NCBI GenBank assembly: GCA_032358165.1
Contig: JAALGY010000019.1
Coordinates: forward strand, 124,001-188,000
Length of the DNA: 64,000 nt
Reading direction: 5' to 3'
Origin: Diplosphaera chodatii
Lineage: Eukaryota > Chlorophyta > Trebouxiophyceae > Prasiolales > Stichococcaceae
Made by a program: the position numbers and the translations under genes. The notes beneath the pieces are model-generated. The model was not told the origin of the DNA and did no database searches. It worked only from the letters and a program-made list of their open reading frames with translations. Shown one piece after another: positions 10,215-22,780 of this stretch (within the stretch, counting starts at the first letter, position 1; every line of letters begins with the position of its first letter).

Positions 10215-13200
10215 CGACCGCAGCGCAGACTGCGGCACCTGCGGAGCATTGCAGCCCGCAATCTGGTCCTGGACTCTGTGCTGAAGGAGCGGCAAGCGTC
10301 TGAGCACCAGGCCACCAGTACGTGCCAGCTGCTAGCTGCCATGGAAAGCGGGCACGTTTGCGACATGGCGTTCCGATGAAGCATGCGCTTGCCTTAGCTG
10401 GCAAGCAATGAAGCTGTTCCTCTGCTCGATGCTGTTGCAGGCGATGGGCCTCCGTCGTCAGCGGCGGCCGACTTCGCAGCTGGCTGGGCGCTGCAGTGCA
10501 CGCTGTCAGCGCTCTTTGCCGGCGACGCACGGCCTTGCCTGCTGCACACCAGCGAGCAGGTGCTGCCCTAACGGAACATATCATCCATACACAGACGCTT
10601 TGTCCCATCGACAGTGCACACGTGCAAGTCTTCTGAGCAGGTGTCAGTGCTGGCCATTGACAGGTCGCCGCGTCACCAAACCCACAGTGGCAGCCGCTGG
10701 CCATTGGGCCGCACTCTGAGGCGGCACAGGCGCTGCACAGCATTGATGCCATGCGAATCAGAATCACCGTCCTTGCAAAGCCCACCGCGACGGATTGTGC
10801 AGCACACGAGTCGCAGCGGCACGCAGATGCAGCGCAGCCAGCAGGCAATCGCAGCCGGGACGATGCGCAGCTGGCCTGGGGGGCGTTGCTGTGTGGACCT
10901 CTGGCCTCGGATGCCATGCAGCTGAGGACGTCGGACAGCGTCGACAGCGTCGAACTGCTGCAGGGTGGCGCCTGCCAGGCCGCACAGCGCAGCTTCAGCA
11001 GCGGGAGCGCCAGCAACAGCAGGGCACCTGGCAGAAGCAGCGTCGGGAGCAGCGGCAGGCGCCATTCCGTTGATGGTGCGATGTCCACCGCAGCTCCTGT
11101 AGCAGACCAGCTGAACAGGAGCCGCAGCGGCAGCAACCATCGTGCACAACAGACGGCAGGCGTTCACGCTGCAGATGGCACTAACACAGCCCCTACAGCA
11201 GCTGATGACGAACGCGAGCCCCCGCCACCTCTGCTTCCGCCGCCGGCAGCGCTGCTGCCGTCGCCCTTTGCTCTGGAGGCCAGCAGGCATGGCAGCGGCA
11301 GTGGCGGGGTGGAGGGCGACTCGGACGGCAACTCCGATTACGAGACCGCCTCTGAGGAGGGCGGCGCCGGTCTGGACCGGGCTCACTCCGCCAGCCCTAG
11401 CAGGCTCAAGTGCGTTGCGCTGGATTTGCAGTTTCACTTCGTTGTCGCCTGCAGTGAGCTTTTGAGGGTCGGAAGCAGAAGCACCCGAATCACTGGCAAC
11501 GCAGCTATGATTGCAAGGTGCCAGCCGGGCGTGTCTTTGCTTGGTACTGCTGTGGGGCGGGACAAGTGGCGAGCCATCTGTGAGTGTAACTCTGAGGGGC
11601 CTGCAGCCTCTGTCACATTGCGTCACGCAATGCGTGTTCGGTTGCAGACCCCTGAACCACGCTGGGCCGGGCAGCCTCAAGGCCTTGGGGCCACAATCCC
11701 GGGCTGGGTCGATGGATGCTGCGCAGCTGACATGGCGAGACGAGACGGCTGCCGAGACGGATTCGCCGAGCGGCGGGGCGACCGCGGGCGTGGTGCCGCC
11801 GAAAGGCTGCCGTAGCGTGCTGAGCGCAGCGTTTCAACTGGACCACCTGGAGTTTGTGGGTACATAACCTGTGCACATGACTCTGCCGATCATGCTACTG
11901 TCCCACACCAGCTCGCTTTCTGCTTCGCCACCTGCACCCACTTTCTGCACCACGGTTCCTCGGGACTGGTCAGCATAGCTGTGCGCGAATCTCATGCTGT
12001 GGATTCGTATCGGCTTCAGGCGAGGACCTGGCTGGCGTCAGCCTGGCTTTCCCGCCAAACACGTTGCTGCTGGAGCTGCCAGACGGCTGGTATGCCTGGC
12101 CGCCGCCTTCTGAACTGTCCGCCGCCGCATCTGTCGGCTCAGCGGCAGCAATCGAGGCCGCACGCGCCTCATCACTGGTCAGCTGAGAGTGGTCCCGTGC
12201 CTGTGAACACACATCCTATGTTTTGCAAAGCTGCATTTCCCTGCCGTCAGCATGCATCTAGCGTGTTCCCATGAAGAGAAAGGCTCTGATGGTTTGATGA
12301 CAACATGTAGTATATTACTGTCGATGATTTGCTGCAGGCGCCGGGGTTCCATGATTATGTGAGCTCGGATGCGGAGCTGTGGCAGGCCCCCCTGCAGCGG
12401 GTGCTGCCGCCGCCAATGCCCCTCCCGCCCGCAAGTGCCGACTCGCCGCAGTCCACACCCAGGTGAGTTGGGCCGGCTGACCCACACGCCACATCACTCT
12501 TGCATCGGTTGCCGCTTGCCGTGCTTTCACCGGACTGCGCCTCTGCGCCCGATGCCCATTTTTGCAAGTCGTGCGGGCTTTGCGGACTGTCCCACGTGAG
12601 TTCAGCAGGGGTGCTGGCCATGACGCAGGACCAGCAAAGCGCCCTCAACCGCGGCCTCGCCGCTGCGGCTGGCCGTGCAGTCGCTGCAGTCCTCCCCGGC
12701 GCAGCCGCCGCAGCCGGGGCTGGCGGCCGCCGCCCAGCCGCCGCCCCCGGCGCCGATGGCAGCCACCGCAGATGTGGCGGACCTCCTGCAGGCAGCGGCA
12801 GCTGTCGTGGCCGCGCGCCAGCGGGCTGCTGAGGCAGATCGGCGCCGGGCCGCGGCCAAGCACCACCTGGGGCAGGTGCGTGATGGCAACACCGCAGACC
12901 TGCTGTATCAAGTGCCCACTCGCACACATTGCATTGCAATGAGGTGCACAATGCAATGCATCCAATGCATTCATGACCCCTATCTTCTCGCGCGCAGGAG
13001 CTGGTCAAGCGGCAGGCGGCGCAGCAGCAGCGGCGGCAGATGGATGGCTGTGCAGCCGCGAAGCAGCGCCACGAGGCCACGGCAGCGGCAGCGGCGGCGA
13101 AGCAGGCGGCCAGGCACGGCGCATCGCACGTCGCACGCCGCATCGTGGCGGCACAGGCCGAGGCACTGGAAGCGGCGCTGCAGGCCATGCAGGTGCGGTG

Positions 13201-16016
13201 CCCGGATGCATGAGACCAGAGCACTCATGGTGAAACACCTGAGGATGTTGCGTCCGGGTGGCATCTGCCACCATGGAGTGCTTCTGGCGCACAAGGTTGT
13301 CCATGCTGCCGCCTCTTGAGGTTTTGGTGTCCTCCCCACAGTTGTCTGTTGCATACGTCAGTGCGCAGCATCTTATGCACCAGGGTGACCCGATGCCGAC
13401 ACGAATGTCACTATGCTGCTTGTGCTTGTACCAGCTGCACTGGTTGCACACGACTGCAATGCTGCAACGTGGTCGTGCTTGATGCAAGACAAGTCTGAAG
13501 CAAGACGACGCCGTCCACAGGCGGCGGGGGCGCGGCTGGCGGCGGCCGACGCGATGCTGGGCGGGGGGCGGGGGGCGGGGCGGCTGCGGCGGGCCCACAG
13601 GGCCCTGGTCGCGCGGCGCGCCCGCATGGCCGCCCAGCTGGCGGCGGCGCTGGGCCTGGGCTTCCACACTGGTGCGGCTGCGCAGCGGAGCATAGCTGCT
13701 TGGCTTTGCCTTGGTGCCAGGAACATGTGCATGATTGCACCTGCAGAGCTTGAGCCACATTTGCAGTGGTACGCTGGAACAACAGGCGGGCTGTGCGCTC
13801 GTGCCTTAGCATGCTGAGACAAGGAGAGCCGGCCTTGAGCATTGACACAGATTCATCTCAGTTTAGCAGCAGCCTGCATGCATACCTGCACAGTATGTCG
13901 GTCCTGCAGGTGTGAGAGCCTGCTGCAACCCTGAAGCCCTGAACCGTGCCCAAACCTGCTGCGCAGTGACGGTCATGGATGTGCCAGCAGGCGGCGCGCT
14001 GGCCACCCGCCTGGAGGCCTCCTGGTTCGGCGGTCCCGCCGCTGCAGGGGTGCCGCCGCCGCCGCCGCTGGTGTCCCCCGAGCAGCGGCAGCGACGGCCG
14101 CGCACCAGCGACGTCAGCGACCCCAGCAACGGGCCCATGGGCTCCTGCCGGGATGATGACGTCGTGGAGACGTCCTCCGCGGCGGCAGAGAGCATCGGCC
14201 GCGACGTCAGGTGCGGAAGGGGCTTCCTGACACTCAGCACGCGCACTTGCTGCGCATCGCTTGCGACGCCTGACACACTTGCATGCCTAGCGACTTGGCA
14301 GACGCTGTGCTCGAAGCACTGCATGTGTGACGCCTGCAGCGCCTACACCGGGCGGCTGGCAGCTTGCTCTGCTTGGTGGCACTCTCTTGTGCAACCATCT
14401 CGTAGTACACTTAAAACTGTGCGATCAAAGCTGTTTGTGTTGTGGCAACACACCAAGAGACCTGCCGGAAACGTGGCTGCAGGGAGGTGGCGAGGCTGGC
14501 GATCGGGGGGCTGGATCTGCCGGCGGCCCTGGGGCGGCGCGGCCTGGACGGCCTCCTCGGCTGGGAGGGCGGCCCCGAGGAGGAGCTGCGGTGCGCTAGG
14601 GTTTAGGGTTCAGGGGTAGCACAGAATGCATGCGTGCGCCCACCTCCCCCTGCTTTGCCACCGGCTGCATGCCTGACACATGGCAGACACCATCGACTAT
14701 GCAACTTTTCGAAGGATGGAAACGGACGGGGGCAGAACCACTTCACAAAACAAGTGAACGAGGGAGTGGCTGCTGCCTCGGCGTCAGTGGTGCTGCCTGA
14801 TCACCACCGCACCCCGGAAGCTGGCCCGAGGGGCTTGCTGAGGGCTGCCCCACGTTGTCGGCAGGGCGGCGGCGGCGCTGGGGTACGCGGCGCTGATGGC
14901 GGCGCGGCTGGCGGCCTATCTGGATGTGCCGCTGCGCTACCCGCTGCACTGCGCCGCCTCGGCGTCGGCGGTGCTGGAGGCCCCGCCGCCCGCCGGCACC
15001 TACCAGTGAGCAGGGTGTAGGGGGCGGGTCTGGAGAATGCAGTCAGTCTGTGGTGTTGTACGAGCCCCCGCCTGTGGGCACTAGCAGTGCACAGGATCCA
15101 GAGCATGCTTGACTCTGCTGTTCTGAGCTTCCCTGTGTCCTATAGCTAGCAGACGCCGCGCATCCCCTTGCAAACCCAAGGTGTAGCGCATGCCCACTCA
15201 CGAAGGGCTCACTTCAGCGTGACACCTAGCACCGGCAGGGGCACACGCAGCTCACACTGTGCACCCTGCGCAGGGACGGCGCCTGGGGGCTGACCGCTGG
15301 CGGCGGCGTCGGAGACGCGGTGGTGCCCCCAGCGCCCGCCTGGCCGCTGTTCTACGACGGCGACCGCCGCACACGCTTCGCCTACGCCATCTACGCGCTG
15401 AACAAGGCGCGGGTCGGCGGCGCTGCTTGTCCCAAATGGCTAGACGCTGACTGTGCCGCCTGCATTGGGGGCTGCGTGGTGCAATTACCGACCGCTGCAG
15501 GGGTCATCGGTAAACATGTGTGGTGTTTTGAGAAGCATTGCGGTGCTACAGGACGTGGAGCAGCTGCTGCATGCCCACGGCATCAGCTCAGTCGGGCCCC
15601 ACCAGGTACGAGGGCCTGGGAGACACCTGCCTAGGATCTGATGTTGTCATTCTGCAGTCATGAATCATTTGGTGTGCATCTGTCAGGTGCACCTATACTC
15701 ACCAAATTGTTTTGTTTACAAATAGCACAGCCCCTGCAACAGCAAAACGCTGTTCTGTATCTCCGCAGGTGCTGCCTAACCTGTGGACCCTGGCCTCTGC
15801 TGCAGCGTCCGCGCTTCCCAGGCCAGGTATCTGAGCCTCCTGACACTGGAGTGACAAGGCCACGTCTGGTCCTCTGCGATCCCAACTGCTCGTGTGAGTA
15901 GCTGCAGAAGCGTCATTCAGTTGTCGATGCTGTCCAATGCAGGCCTGTTCACGCCGCCGCCCACGCCCGGCATTCAGAGCACCCGCAGCTCAGTCGTCAG
16001 CAGAAGGTCACCGTGA
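10215..16016 (+). CDS. UVRAG: UVRAG/VPS38-like PI3-kinase complex subunit (5' end unresolved)
   Basis: Relative of UVRAG/Vps38, a subunit of the class III PI3-kinase (Vps34) complex II in endosomal sorting and autophagosome maturation. Seventeen exons keep frame from 10215 to the stop at 16016, over 930 residues, and an upstream start exon is missing. It opens with the UVRAG hallmark RRLRHLRSIAARNL, then a C2-like region (MRIRITVLAKP; LAWGALLCG; LLLELPDGWYAWP) interrupted by a long Ser/Gly/Pro-rich insertion in exon 10741-11409. A coiled coil follows (12629-13671, Ala/Arg/Gln-rich, with RLRRAHRALVARRARM). The C-terminal domain has ALGYAALMAARLAAYLDVPL, RYPLHC, RRTRFAYAIYALNK and VEQLLHAHGISSVGPHQVLP, the UVRAG/Atg14 fold as in plants. 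The donor after ALNK is either GC (15406) or gtcggc (15412); both keep phase. It is much longer than Arabidopsis VPS38 because of low-complexity insertions. Confidence 0.85.
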
Positions 16017-16712
16017 CAATCTCCATAGCAGCACACAGCGCTTTATGTTACAGCGCTGCTAGGGTTGTAGTGGTGGTTTGGGAAGCCAGGAACATGGCCA
16101 CAAGTTGAAAGTTCATCATCGTGTACAGCAGATACCATGGGAACAGCCTTGGGGTGTGACTGATTTGCATAGCATCAGTTGCGGTTCGTTCATAGTGTGG
16201 CGCATTGCCGCTTCTGTTCAGGCGTTGGCGCCAAAGCTGGCATCGTTGCGAGGGTACCTCATGTTACAGACTTCACCTACCGCATGCGATCGAACACCTT
16301 ACTTCTCAAGCTTCATAGCCCTTACTTCAAGCTTCGTACTTCAATGACAGATAACGACAACAGGTCACGAGACCAACTGACAAATGGCCTTGACCCTGCT
16401 GACAACGGTAGGAGCAGTCCAACAACGCACGTGCACAGCTGAGTGTCTAGCATTTTGGACCACACCGGACGAGTGTCTTCATGAACCCTCTCCTCACCGC
16501 ACCTCCCTGACGACCATGTTGATGAACAGCGACTCAATACGGACACAGACACCACATTGTACCATGTTGTAGCCGAGATTGATCCGCCACAACACCTTCA
16601 CTACTGGCCCCCACCAAGCCAGCACCACAGCAGCCGCGAACGGTTGCTACAGGTTCCAGTGGCGGGCTGCTTCACGGTCATGCGCAGTACGAGTTCCTAC
16701 CAGCAGGTGTTC
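16017..16712. other. Convergent spacer UVRAG-like / chromate transporter
   Basis: Nearly 700 bases containing both 3' UTRs. A TTACA at 16264-16268 is a possible polyadenylation signal for the minus-strand gene. No coding potential is recognised. Confidence 0.45.
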
Positions 16713-19700
16713 TCAGTTCATGTTGGCTGCCCAGCCGATCACGCCCAGCACACCGCCTGCCAGCACTGCAAGCGGCGCCGGCACGTTGAGGAAGTCTACC
16801 ATGCAGAAGCCGATGATCCCTGCGCAATGGTACCCGAGACGTCACGGGGCAGCACACCGTCAGCACACCGCCTGCACCCTGTGCAGCGCACCGCCACCTG
16901 GCTCTGCCACGGCTTGCACATGGTCGTCAGCCGCCGACAACGCAGGAGCATGTGGATGATTGGATGACCACAGAAAGCAGTCCGTCCGTTCCATGTCTGC
17001 GGCCTTCGGAGGACGGGCTCACCGATGCACAGGGTGGCATTGGGAAAGGGGCTGTTGTTGTAGATCTGCAGCCCCAGCTGGAACACGGCTGCCACAATGA
17101 GGCCAACTGCAGCAGCATTCAGCCCCGGGAGCGCCCTGCGCCAGGTGAACAGGATCTGCCATGCACCGCGACAATGACCAGCAGAACTGCATAGGGGCGG
17201 GCGTCACACATGCACGCACAACTGGCAATTCCGGCTCACCTGCGGTAGACGCTGAACCTCCGGAAGGATCCCCACCTGCATGACAATATGTACAGAGCTC
17301 ACATTTTGCATTTGCCTGCACTTCGCGGGAAACATGGAGACTGATGACCACTTTCCCCCTTTCTGGTTGCCTAGTCCTGCTAGCATGACCACTTTCCGTC
17401 GTGACTACATGTCTGCCTGGTGCAGGTGGGGTCAATGGCAACAACAGTGGGTGTCTTGCTTGCCAGTGCTGAGTCCCTGTTGCTGTCGACAACCATGCAG
17501 CTGCAGACGCACCAGGGCAGCAGGCCGTATAGCAGCAGCAGGCCTGGGCCATTGATGCCCAGCCAGCAGGCGGTGATGCCCGAAAGCTCGAAAACGCCTG
17601 CGCGCGCTGCGACAATGGCACCTGCACCACGGGGCACAGCACTTCAGGACAACAGCCCACAGACACATGACATGGGGCCGCAGCAGCTGAGGCCCTTGGC
17701 ATGTAGCAGTACCCATTGATGCTGAGGCTTGACCATCCACGGCAGTGACGGTCTACTTCACAAGCAACACGCACCGATGTATGCGGAGATGTTGAACAGT
17801 GGCCCAGGCATCGCTTGGATCAGAGCGATGCCCGTGAAGTACTCCTGCGATGTCATCCACCCTGGGGTGACAAATGCGCTGTCCAGCATGGGCAGCACCA
17901 CCTGCAGCGCAGCACAGAAACGTCCAGTTGCTGGGAGGTACCACATAATGTGCATGATGGCGCAGCAAGTTTCTGCATGTGAACAGGTGCCTGGGCATGT
18001 CACTGTTGCCCTGCAGCACACCTGGCCGCCGCCAAAGATGAGGCTCCCAATCTGCGGCAGTGACAACACTTTTGGAGATGTTTCGTCTCCATGTAAGGGC
18101 TTTCTGATCTGGCTGATGGCTGTATGAGTAGGAGGTGAGCGTACAATGGTATGAGTGGTGTTCGAAGTCCCATGACATGATGAGCAATCGTATGAATGTG
18201 CCATGGGAGGGCTGCACTCACCCGCCACATGGCCTCAAACCAGAAAAACACCTTCGCCTGCGGGTAGTTCAGCTGCGTGCGCACGACGATGGAGGTGATG
18301 AGGATGGCGGCAAACAGCGCCACCAGCACCGCCCCAAATATCTTGCCCACCCCCAGGCGCTCGACCGACTCCGAATCCGACTTTGGCGCCTGCGATGCAC
18401 ATCATGCGCTTTGCAGCTCAGCAGCTGCTTCAGTTATGGCTGGTGCATGGATGTATGGCTGGAATTTGAGTGTCATCATGTCGCAGTGCAAACAATGTCA
18501 AATGACATGGCAATTTTGCAGCCAGCTGACCTCTTTCCGCTTCAGCAGGCCCGCCACGAGAGTGATGCCACCGCCAATGGCGATGATGGCTGGGTAGATC
18601 CATGTTGGGTGGTACTGTTCAGGCGGATGTAATGGAAGTCAGAGCAGACCCGCTGTTTGCCACGCTATAATCTGCGGCGTCAGGGTGGTTACACGAGCAT
18701 GCATGCAGATGCGATGAGGCCCATCTTCCTACTCTCACATAGTAGGTGATGACGGCGGCGGCGGCATTGATGGACATCGTCAGCTTCTCCTTGCACGTGT
18801 TCTTAGTCAGACCCTTGGCAGCGCTCGCCACGAGCGCCACACCCACTGCCGCCAGCCCTGCCGTGAAACTACGAGGATGTTCAAGAGTCCATTTGGCATC
18901 AGCAGGGAGCAGCACACCAGGCCAGGTGAAGGTCTGTGAAGGACGATAGGGAATATTAGTCATGTCACCTCCGGACGTCAGGCCAATCAGCCAATCCGCA
19001 GGATCCCGCAGAAATTTGGCGGCGCCCCAGCCGGCAAGCGAGGCGATCAGTAGGCCAGGAAATTGAAACAGAAACCCTGCGACAAACAAAACCAGCAAAA
19101 CCTGACCGAATCATTGTGTAGGGCGGTCGAACGGGTAGCCAATGCGAGCCTGCGACAGATCGCGCACGGCAGTGGTCCAGCGAGCACCGAGGGTAAGGCA
19201 GCAGTACCAGAAACAAAGCCGCCGGTGACGCCTTGCTGCGTGACGCCCATCGCGTACGCCTGCTGCGTGCTGGTGGGCCCTGGCATGAACTGGCAAAGGG
19301 CCAGCAGCTCCAGGAACAGCTGCGCGCTCAGCCACTTGCGCTTCTCCACGAATACCTGCAGCGGCACAGGCACACATGGGTAACACGGATGCAAGGCGCC
19401 CTTCCAGAGGACGGCGACATGTTGGGCAAGCAAGTGGCACCCAGCATGTTGTGCGTGACCTGCAGTTTCTAGCCGCTGCCTAGCAGCACATGAGACTTAC
19501 CTTCTGGAACAGACCGATGTGTGCACTGGGCCCGCCAAATGCTCCCCATCCTGCAGGGCATGTAGGAGGTCAGGAATGCTGCGGAAGCTCGGGATCGATT
19601 GTCGCTGTCGGGATGTCATGCGCTTGAGGTGAGTGCTGCGGACACACCTAGCCATCCGAATTGGGTGGCGATCTCCCTGTAGCTTTGCCGCAGGGGGTGA

Positions 19701-20094
19701 ATGTCATTTGCGGCGGCGGGCGCATTGGCTGAGCCCGGCTTCCCGGCATCTGCTGCTTCTGCTGACAAGGCCTTGGCCGCAGCGCCCTCGGCAGGCACCG
19801 CAGGCGGTGCTGAGGTGATCTCCGGTGCATCCTGCGGTGTGCAGCTTTTGAAACATCAGCATGCATGCCACACGGTACAGGTGTTGCTCACAGGCACTAC
19901 TGCAGCGCCCGCTGCATCCGAGAGCAAGCCCGCGTCACCTTGTCGAAGGTAGGCACAGCACATTGCGTGCTGTTTTGTGAACCCTCCGACAGGGGCTGCT
20001 CCCCGCCGTGCTCCACCCTGTGCCCATCCTTCAGCGCCTGCGCCTCGGGACGCGCGTCCGGCATCGCCTCAGCCGCGGCGCGTTGGTTCCTCAT
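16713..20094 (-). CDS. CHR-family chromate/anion transporter
   Basis: Two-domain member of the chromate ion transporter (CHR/ChrA) family, integral membrane proteins that export chromate in bacteria; the native substrate in algae is unknown. Fourteen exons keep frame: 20094-19939, 19831-19648, 19550-19501, 19355-19208, 19076-18969, 18857-18739, 18614-18531, 18389-18222, 18051-18022, 17901-17775, 17621-17513, 17275-17240, 17135-17023 and 16819-16713, for 512 residues. An Ala/Glu-rich cytosolic N-terminus of about 90 residues leads into the first CHR domain: FGGPSAHIGLFQK, ELLALCQFMPGPTSTQQAYA, FQFPGLLIASLAGWGAAKFL. The second domain repeats it: IFGGGQ, FTGIALIQAMPGPLFNISAY, WLGINGPGLLLLYGLLPWW. 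The paired G-G-P/Q and Q-MPGP motifs are the family signature. The C-terminus is a hydrophobic helix ending GVIGWAANMN. Confidence 0.93.
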
Positions 20095-20548
20095 CGTTGA
20101 ATGGGCAGGTCAGGTGGATTGGCACGTCGCGCGAAAGGAGCCGTGCGACGGCGACATGCCCTTTCAATCAGGTGCATGAATATTCTGTTCATGTTCTGGG
20201 AATGGTACGGTGATATTAACCCACGTGTGACACGTCACAGCAACCTGAGCGTGGTTTACAGTCCCGAATGTCATTATCATCAACCTCTGCATGTACTATC
20301 TAGGTTGTCTAGCCGATATATATTCTACATCTATCAGTAAGGGGTTCGTGCAAGCCTCCAACTCAGTGTTGGATAGCTCATCATCGTGGGACTGTTCACA
20401 ACTCGGAGTTTACCTTGCCTTGGTGACCACCTGCTGCTGCCATCACAGCGCATCTGCGGCGCGGCTAAGTAAGTTGTGTTTCTGGGACGGTCACGGCTGC
20501 AAAACTGGAATGCTGCAGAACGAAACACGGAATCAATGCTGCCGCCCG
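20095..20548. other. Spacer upstream of the CHR gene
   Basis: Holds the CHR promoter and the 3' UTR of the secreted-protein gene. A TTACA at 20256-20260 may be that gene's polyadenylation signal. No gene is seen. Confidence 0.45.
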
Positions 20549-22780
20549 TCACGGCACCACGGCCACCCTGGTGTAGGACCAGTCAGGCTGCGCGAGCGTG
20601 GTGCCGCCGGCGCTGTTCCTCAGCTCCTCGCTGCTCAGCCTGAGCCGCACGAGCTCGCCCACCACACTCACGCCAGTAAAAAAGTCTGGCGACGTGTACG
20701 TCACCAGCGCATACGCCTCAGCACCCTGCAGAAGCACAGGATGGCATCGGCACAGCCCACCTGCTTTTTGTGTGGGTCCACCCTCAGCCGTCAGCCCGTG
20801 CATAAGACACAGCTTGCACTGTAGCGCTCAGTATGGCCTGATACATCGCGCTGCCATCAGCTATTAGGCACCTTGGCTGCGATGCTCTGATAGTAGCTGC
20901 CAGTTGGGAGGTAAGGGCCGCCGCAGAGCTGACCCCGACCTCGTGCAAAGGAGCACAGCTGCAAGGACAGAGAATATGTGAGAGTGCGCTTGACGCATGG
21001 GAAGCAGGCAATTGGTGTGACACCACGCACACCATCCTTAGCTTCAGGGACTGCACGAGAGCTGCACCTGCAGGTTGGCCGTGACAGCCGATGTGGGTCC
21101 TGTAGGCATTGCTGCGAATGCATATGTCTGCAACACATGGCACACTGAGGTCGTTCAGTATGTATCCGTGCTCTGAAGGGCGGCAGGCATGCTGGCAGGC
21201 CCGCACAGTACAGGGCTCCACCACATCCAGTTGGTGCTTCACACGGAGCTTACATTGAAATTGTAGGTCCCCTTCAGCTGTGCCACCTTAGCTGTCTTCG
21301 GCACAAACTGGTAGATGCCGAAGCCGGGTGTCACCTCCTACGTGGAAGACCAAGCACAGCAGTCGCAACACAGTCTCGTGTCACAATCGCAGCCCTGCCC
21401 GCCCGTGCACTCGCACATGCGAACCGTCATGGGGAGTGCTGAGATGCCAAATGCCCACCCTGCGGGGTGCTGTGGCGGAGCTGTACGTCGCATACACCGT
21501 TCCATTTGCGACGCCCAGGCCGCGGGACGCTTTGTGCAAGCACTGCAGTGCGCGGCGGCACAGGAGAGTCAAAGCCGCCATCGGGTTTATAAGAGGGTCG
21601 AGGAGCGGCGCTGCTGAGTGCGGGCCATCGATGCATGTGCCACGTTGCTGCATCTGTCAGCGTGCATGGCTGGATCACAGGATACGGACGTGCTGTACGC
21701 AAGACGGCGTACCCTGTCCAAGCTCAGCGTCGCACGGGGCCCCGCCTGGAGTGACCCCACCAGGCGGCCGGCCTTGATGCCGATGGACCAAGACCACACA
21801 CCCAGCTGCTTGCCCACGTTCTGGTAGGCTGCCGACTGCAGGCTGTCGGTGCACGCCGGCTTGCTTTTCACGGCGCACGCCACGTCCAGGTAGATGCTCA
21901 GCACTGCGCAGCGTGCATGGGCGCTTTCAGACCTGTTTAGTCACCCCGTGTGCCCAAATGTGCACCTGGCCATCGCTTGGTACCTTTCTGGTATGGTCGT
22001 CGCTGAGCATTCAAGAGTGCAGATGGCAAGCTGCATGCAGGCACGGCAGGTGGAGCATCAGCAGCTGACCTGTGACGCCGCCCGCCGCCGCCTTCTGCGT
22101 CACCGCCAGCGAGTTGCCGGTCTGGACCACATACGGCGCGCAGCCCGGCGCGATGCCGGGCAGCTTGACGATGCCCAATACCTGTCGTAGAAGGCACAGC
22201 AATCGTGGGGTTTGCGATCAGATTGAATCCCGATCGGTCCCGTGCATTGTAGGATGCATTCAGGGAGGCGCCCTGCAGGATGGTGAAGGCCTCCGGACAA
22301 GGCGCCGGCCGTATACAGGCGTGGGCTTCCTTACTGAAGATTCCAGTGATGCGCAGTGATGCATGTCGCTCTGCACGCTGTGGCCCTGCCAGCTAGAGCG
22401 CAAGTGTATGTCTCACCAAAACTCCAATCTGGGAATCGGACGCCAAACTCAACCCCAAACCCAGATGTATCAGTGTCATTGCACCGCAAAGAGAGTCCTC
22501 CTCGCACCTTAGGCGAGCTGCCCAGCTGCAGGATTGTAATCCGGTGGTCCCTTAAATCTACGGTAGCTCCAAGCAGCACCGCGTAGCCGGCGGACGCCGC
22601 GAGCGCGCGGTAGTTGTAGCTGAACGGCAGCGGTAGCGACCCTGACAGCTTGCCTTTGGTGCTCCACACTTGCAGGTCCAACGGGTTCTGCACCAGAATA
22701 TCGCCGCTTCCAATCCAGAAACCCAAACAGCAGGGCAGGGCTGCCAACACAACAGCCGCTGCGACCAGTGCAAAGCGCAT
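20549..22780 (-). CDS. Secreted protein of unknown function, multi-exon
   Basis: I do not recognise the family. The first exon (22780-22417) starts with a clear signal peptide (MRFALVAAAVVLAALPCCLG), then a beta-rich segment with LVQNPLDLQVWSTKGKLSG and TVDLRDHRITILQLGSSPKV. Further in-frame coding blocks on the same strand are GASLNASYNARDRSGFNLIA (about 22271-22200), KLPGIAPGCAPYVVQTGNSL (about 22180-22070), a Cys-containing block DVACAVKSKPACTDSLQSAA with LGVWSWSIGIKAG (about 21900-21720), GFGIYQFVPKTAKVAQLKG (about 21340-21250), and a final exon with FFTGVSVVGELVRLRLSSEE ending at 20549. Paired cysteines and NxS/T sites fit an extracellular or wall protein. Internal exon borders are not all resolved and the first intron phase is uncertain. 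A lipid- or polysaccharide-binding beta-sandwich is possible but unproven. Confidence 0.6.

Noticed and set aside
10174..11680. Minus-strand open frames of 320 and 335 codons
   Set aside because: They lie antisense to UVRAG-like exons and are Cys/Ser/Ala-rich shadows of GC-rich codons on the other strand.
14597..14616. Telomere-like gggtttagggttcagggg in a UVRAG-like intron, and a similar one near 36378
   Set aside because: Each has only one or two degenerate TTTAGGG units, too short to call interstitial telomere repeats.
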